This document shows, piece after piece, positions 7,149 to 9,322 of a stretch of 9,322 nucleotides of DNA. The stretch comes from Bacillota bacterium (GTDB taxonomy: Bacteria > Bacillota > Clostridia > Oscillospirales > Acutalibacteraceae), in the NCBI GenBank assembly GCA_023391275.1, contig JAEWBE010000043.1:1-9322 (forward strand), read 5' to 3'. How positions within the stretch are numbered: position 1 is the stretch's first letter; the number at the start of each line of letters is the position of its first letter. The notes under the pieces were generated by a model, which saw nothing but the letters and a program-made list of their open reading frames with translations, did not search any database and was not told the origin of the DNA. Made by a program: the position numbers and the translations under genes.

Positions 7149-7520
7149 TTATTCGCCCCTCCCGCTCAGTATTTTATTTATCCGCTCAATAATTTCCCCT
7201 TTTTGAATTCCGCAGTCAACAGCGGCTTCTAATGCTTTGGATAATTTTTCCCATGCTATTTCCCGCTGCTGTGAAATTGCCGAACTGCTGCCGGAAATAA
7301 AAGAACCTTTTCCGGGTACGGAGCAGATGATCCCGTCGCGTTCCAGCATCTGGTATGTTTTTTGCACGGTGTTCGGGTTAACGCCCAGTTCCTGTGCCAG
7401 CGCGCGGACGCTCGGCAGGGCTTCGCCCGGGTCAATCGCCCCCAAAGCCGCCATGCGTGTAATGGATTGGTAAAGCTGCTCGTAAATCGGAAGTCTGCTT
7501 TTGTAATCCAACGTGAACAT
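7149..7520 (-). CDS. GntR-family transcriptional regulator, YtrA subfamily
   Basis: A 123-residue DNA-binding repressor. The N-terminal winged helix-turn-helix of the GntR family covers about residues 10-77 and includes PIYEQLYQSI, LPSVRALAQELGVNPNTVQKTY and the wing motif VPGKGSFI. The remaining 45 or so residues form a short helical tail rather than a full effector domain, which is the hallmark of the YtrA subfamily. Such regulators usually repress the ABC-transporter operon of which they are the first gene. The start is ATG at 7518-7520 with AAGGTG at a 6-base gap; a GTG three codons earlier (7527-7529) is in frame but overlaps that ribosome site. The gene is first in a three-gene operon with the ATPase (3-base gap) and permease. 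A dyad lies exactly at the predicted transcription start (7545-7563), which supports autoregulation. The inducer is not visible from sequence. Confidence 0.93.
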   Translation of the reverse strand: MFTLDYKSRLPIYEQLYQSITRMAALGAIDPGEALPSVRALAQELGVNPNTVQKTYQMLERDGIICSVPGKGSFISGSSSAISQQREIAWEKLSKALEAAVDCGIQKGEIIERINKILSGRGE

Positions 7521-7544
7521 CAATCTCACCTTACTGTCATTATT

Positions 7545-7563
7545 GTATTATTTAGATTAGTAC
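7545..7563. promoter_or_regulatory. Putative operator of the GntR regulator, overlapping the transcription start
   Basis: GTATTATT-TAG-ATTAGTAC is an imperfect inverted repeat: 6 of 8 positions are symmetric, with GTA...TAC at the outer ends. It spans about +1 to +19 of the predicted minus-strand transcript, where a bound repressor would block initiation. The assignment to the encoded GntR protein is inferred from position and symmetry. Confidence 0.55.
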
Positions 7564-7569
7564 AGATAA

Positions 7570-7598
7570 AACATACCATGGCCAAATAAAAATGTCAA
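7570..7598 (-). promoter_or_regulatory. Sigma-A promoter for the GntR-ABC operon
   Basis: On the minus strand a perfect TTGACA (7593-7598), a 17-base spacer and TATGTT (7570-7575) preceded by TGG form a strong extended -10 promoter. Transcription should start near 7563, giving a leader of about 43 bases. Confidence 0.75.
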
Positions 7599-7601
7599 CG
7601 C

Positions 7602-7621
7602 TTATTACAAAGATGTAATAA
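7602..7621. repeat. 8-bp inverted repeat just upstream of the GntR operon promoter
   Basis: TTATTACA and TGTAATAA are perfect complements separated by AAGA. The dyad begins 4 bases beyond the -35 box, in the gap between that promoter and the GC-rich terminator of the neighbouring gene. It shares the TATTA/TAATA core of the downstream operator-like dyad, so a second binding site is possible. It also overlaps the T-rich tail of that terminator. Confidence 0.4.
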
Positions 7622-7642
7622 AAGCCGCCCCTGCGGGCGGCT
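7618..7642 (-). terminator. Rho-independent terminator of the AI-2E-type gene
   Basis: Arms at 7623-7630 and 7635-7642 (AGCCGCCC/GGGCGGCT) form an 8-bp, almost all-GC stem with a 4-base loop. On the minus strand it is followed by TTTTATT. It begins 12 bases after the stop codon at 7655-7657. Confidence 0.85.
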
Positions 7643-7654
7643 CCGAACCGATTG

Positions 7655-8788
7655 TTATTTTTTCTTGCTGTCCCGCTGGGCCGGCTGAGTTTCCGGGGAG
7701 GGCTCAATCGCACCCTTGTCAAAGAATCTGGGCAGCAGCTCAACCTGTGTCAATACTTTATACAGCAGAACCAGCACTGAAAAATAGATTAAAATCCAGA
7801 AATTTTTTGCGATCAGCGCAAAATAAATTGCAGCGAGTATGGTAAGCGGATGGATGTTGACGGAGGAGGAAATCAGTTTAGGCTCAATTACCTGACGGAT
7901 GGATGTAATCAGGAGCCAGCAGACAATCAGCGCAATTGCCCTGAAAAAGTCGCCGCCGAAAAGATAGATTGCCGCGAGCGGCATGTAGACTGTACCGGGA
8001 CCCATTACCGGCAAAATATCAGCAAAGCCCGTGATAAGGCTCAGTACCAGCGGATAGGGTACGCCCAGTGCGCTGAAGACAATCAGCGTTTCCACAAATG
8101 TAATAAAATAAATCAGCAGATAGGAGCAGATATATTTTCCGCTGATGTTTGCTCCGTGCCGCGAAGCGGACCTCAGGCCCGCGGCGGTGCGGTGAGGGAG
8201 CACCGATACAAAATATTCCTTGATTGTACCCATATCCTTGGAGAAAAAATAAGTCGAAAAAATCATAACGATGAACATCGTGAAAATTGCAGGCAGAGAG
8301 GTTAAAAATTTGAGAACATTACTCAGCACCGTGGTAGCCAGGCCTGCTCCGTTCTGTGCAATATTCAGAATCTGATCCTGATTCTGCTTAATAAAATTAG
8401 CGTCGATTTTACTCAGGTATTCCCCTGCCTGTGCAAGCAATGCGTTGAGCGGCGCGGTCAGTTCCCCAAAACCCCGCTGTGAGATATTTGAAATGTAGTT
8501 GATCAAATTGCTGATTTCATAAATAAGCCAATAACCCAGCAGAAACAGCAGACCGAACAGTACCGCAAAAACGATAATGGTGGAAAGTGCCGCGGCAAGG
8601 CCCGGCTTAAAATTCAAACGCTTTTTCATCATCTGAATCAGCGGCTGAACCAAAAGAGCGAGCAGAAAACCGGCCAGCAATGGAAATGTGTATTCCAGAG
8701 AAATGGAAAATAAATAAAAAAGAACGGTGTATGCAGCGAAAAATATAATCAGCGGCTTTAGCCGGGTCAATTCCTGTTTATCAAACAA
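7655..8788 (-). CDS. AI-2E family membrane protein, YtvI-like
   Basis: Polytopic membrane protein of 377 residues, within the family's usual 340-380. Hydrophobic pairs lie near residues 12-30, 33-52 and 65-92, followed by a long polar loop (about 95-150), then four to five helices from 155 to 345. The family's hallmark GFADILPVMGPG (254-265) and RQVIEPK (298-304) motifs are present, and the latter form is shared with the sporulation protein YtvI. The C-terminal tail is charged (ends QRDSKKK). In most family members the final helices carry a glycine-rich G-LG-I-GP motif; here that stretch reads AKNFWILIYFSVLV, without those glycines. The start is TTG at 8786-8788, supported by AGGGGG at an 8-base gap and a promoter 30 bases upstream. 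Relatives include ion antiporters and putative autoinducer exporters, so no substrate is assigned. A sporulation role is only suggested by similarity. Confidence 0.9.
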   Translation of the reverse strand: MFDKQELTRLKPLIIFFAAYTVLFYLFSISLEYTFPLLAGFLLALLVQPLIQMMKKRLNFKPGLAAALSTIIVFAVLFGLLFLLGYWLIYEISNLINYISNISQRGFGELTAPLNALLAQAGEYLSKIDANFIKQNQDQILNIAQNGAGLATTVLSNVLKFLTSLPAIFTMFIVMIFSTYFFSKDMGTIKEYFVSVLPHRTAAGLRSASRHGANISGKYICSYLLIYFITFVETLIVFSALGVPYPLVLSLITGFADILPVMGPGTVYMPLAAIYLFGGDFFRAIALIVCWLLITSIRQVIEPKLISSSVNIHPLTILAAIYFALIAKNFWILIYFSVLVLLYKVLTQVELLPRFFDKGAIEPSPETQPAQRDSKKK

Positions 8789-8817
8789 GATGAAATCCCC
8801 CTTGTCTTTCCTGATAT

Positions 8818-8846
8818 ATCATAGTATGATTATTATAACCTGAAAA
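8818..8846 (-). promoter_or_regulatory. Sigma-A-like promoter for the AI-2E-type gene
   Basis: On the minus strand TTTTCA (8841-8846) and TATGAT (8818-8823) are 17 bases apart. The start near 8811 gives a leader of about 23 bases. A TATAAT a little further upstream lacks a matching -35. Confidence 0.5.
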
Positions 8847-8860
8847 GGCCGAAAAGGGAA

Positions 8861-8892
8861 GAAAAAAGAACGCTTCGCAAATTTGCGAAGCG
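8861..8892 (-). terminator. Rho-independent terminator of the XRE regulator gene
   Basis: A perfect 22-base palindrome (8871-8892, 11-base arms CGCTTCGCAAA and complement) is followed on the minus strand by TTCTTTTTTC. It starts 17 bases after the stop at 8910. The AAATTT centre would form the loop and upper stem. It separates this gene from the AI-2E-type gene. Confidence 0.88.
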
Positions 8893-8909
8893 CCTTACCT
8901 GTCAGGATT

Positions 8910-9158
8910 TTATTTTTCTCTGCCGAGCAGCCAATCAACAGAAACGTTCAGAATATTTGCCAAAGCGGAAAGTTCAAAATCCGTTACATAACGAATTTGT
9001 CCTTCCAGCTTAGATAAACCGGAAGCGTTCATGTCAACTCCGTTTACCTGAAGCTGAGCCAGAAGCTCCTTTTGTTTCATACCTTGATTTTTACGCGCCA
9101 TCTCAACGCGCGCGCCAACCAAATTACGAGTACCAAGTGCCTGCTTGCGTAATCTCAT
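8910..9158 (-). CDS. Small XRE/Cro-CI-type helix-turn-helix regulator
   Basis: An 82-residue DNA-binding protein consisting of little more than one HTH domain. The domain covers roughly residues 12-78: VGARVEMARKNQGMKQKELLAQL forms the first helices, SGLSKLEGQIRYVTD the recognition helix and following turn, and the C-terminal LANILNVSVDWLLG is the classic end of this fold. There is no effector or dimerisation extension, as in phage-repressor-like and small clostridial regulators. The ATG at 9156-9158 follows GGGGGAG at a 10-base gap; an ATG right after that site is in another frame. The gene stands alone, with its own terminator and a candidate promoter at 9290-9318. No toxin or phage gene is adjacent within the window, so antitoxin or prophage roles cannot be supported. 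Its target is unknown. Confidence 0.9.
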   Translation of the reverse strand: MRLRKQALGTRNLVGARVEMARKNQGMKQKELLAQLQVNGVDMNASGLSKLEGQIRYVTDFELSALANILNVSVDWLLGREK

Positions 9159-9273
9159 CTAAATTCATCTCCCCCGCAACATATTTAGTTACACACATTT
9201 TCCTGCCCAATTCATCTCTTTCAACAAAGTTCCCTAAAAGCATACAGAGTAGTGGAAATTTTTCGGAAATCAT
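9124..9273 (-). other. Doubtful small open frame overlapping the XRE gene start
   Basis: A frame read from ATG 9271-9273 gives 49 residues (MISEKFPLLCMLLGNF...) and ends inside the XRE gene, overlapping it by 35 bases in another reading frame. The frame is open all the way to the right window edge, so it could alternatively be the tail of a gene that begins outside. Its composition is fairly protein-like (hydrophobic first half, ERDELGRKM in the middle), and the 3' overlap would allow translational coupling. Against it: no Shine-Dalgarno site precedes the ATG, the predicted promoter places the transcript start only about 10 bases ahead, and I recognise no family. It may simply be leader sequence. 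Confidence 0.25.
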
Positions 9274-9289
9274 TGTCTTATCATGGTAT

Positions 9290-9318
9290 AGTATAATATC
9301 TTTTTGTGAAAAATACAA
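9290..9318 (-). promoter_or_regulatory. Candidate promoter of the XRE regulator gene
   Basis: On the minus strand TATACT (9290-9295) has a weak TTGTAT -35 (9313-9318) at 17 bases. The implied start near 9283 gives a leader of about 125 bases. The surroundings are AT-rich, typical of intergenic DNA. Confidence 0.4.
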
Positions 9319-9322
9319 TAAA

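Noticed and set aside
7850..8305. A 151-codon open frame on the plus strand
   Set aside because: It is antisense to the AI-2E-type gene, with a polar, low-complexity product typical of the complement of membrane-protein codons.
1..9322. A novel defence, mobile or biosynthetic system spanning the window
   Set aside because: Almost every gene belongs to a recognisable common family, each transcription unit has its own promoter or terminator, and there are no transposase, integrase, reverse transcriptase, nuclease, repeat-array or direct-repeat boundary signals. The lone XRE regulator is insufficient evidence for a mobile element.

Overview
The window looks like a chromosomal segment of a low-to-moderate GC, anaerobic Firmicute, most likely a Clostridia member (Oscillospiraceae/Ruminococcaceae-like). 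The signs are purine-rich Shine-Dalgarno sites (AAGGAGG, AGGAGGG), sigma-A promoters, a short clostridial DUF6514-like protein, a rubredoxin plus flavo-diiron protein pair, a YtrA-type GntR/ABC operon and a YtvI-like permease. The lineage is inferred from protein style only.

Layout. (1) 1-1652, minus: the N-terminal 550 residues of a P-type Ca2+-type ATPase that runs off the left edge. (2) 1653-1842: divergent intergenic region with a good rightward promoter. (3) Rightward island 1843-4203: a PAP2 lipid phosphatase, a DUF6514-like small protein with its own promoter and an adjacent perfect palindrome, then a rubredoxin/flavo-diiron protein operon driven by a near-consensus promoter and closed by a hairpin terminator. 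(4) 4204-4387: convergent intergenic region with two hairpins. (5) Leftward operon 7520-4388: GntR regulator, ABC ATPase and a large ABC permease, tightly packed, with a promoter and a dyad at the predicted transcription start that is well placed for autoregulation. (6) 7655-8788, minus: an AI-2E/YtvI-like membrane protein with its own promoter and terminator. (7) 8910-9158, minus: a small XRE-type regulator with its own terminator, and upstream of it an AT-rich leader with an uncertain overlapping small frame.

How the genes work together. Rubredoxin and the flavo-diiron protein form a classical O2/NO-detoxifying electron chain of strict anaerobes. The GntR-ABC operon resembles loci that respond to cell-envelope stress, and the PAP2 protein could recycle undecaprenyl pyrophosphate, but nothing in the sequence ties these two together. 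The remaining genes look like independent housekeeping transcription units.

I see no transposase, integrase, CRISPR array, tRNA or rRNA, and no convincing undescribed multi-gene system. The points most worth a second look are small: unassigned palindromes at promoters, a possible overlapping small frame before the XRE gene, and atypical motif residues in the ABC ATPase and the AI-2E protein. No intergenic stretch exceeds about 190 bases.
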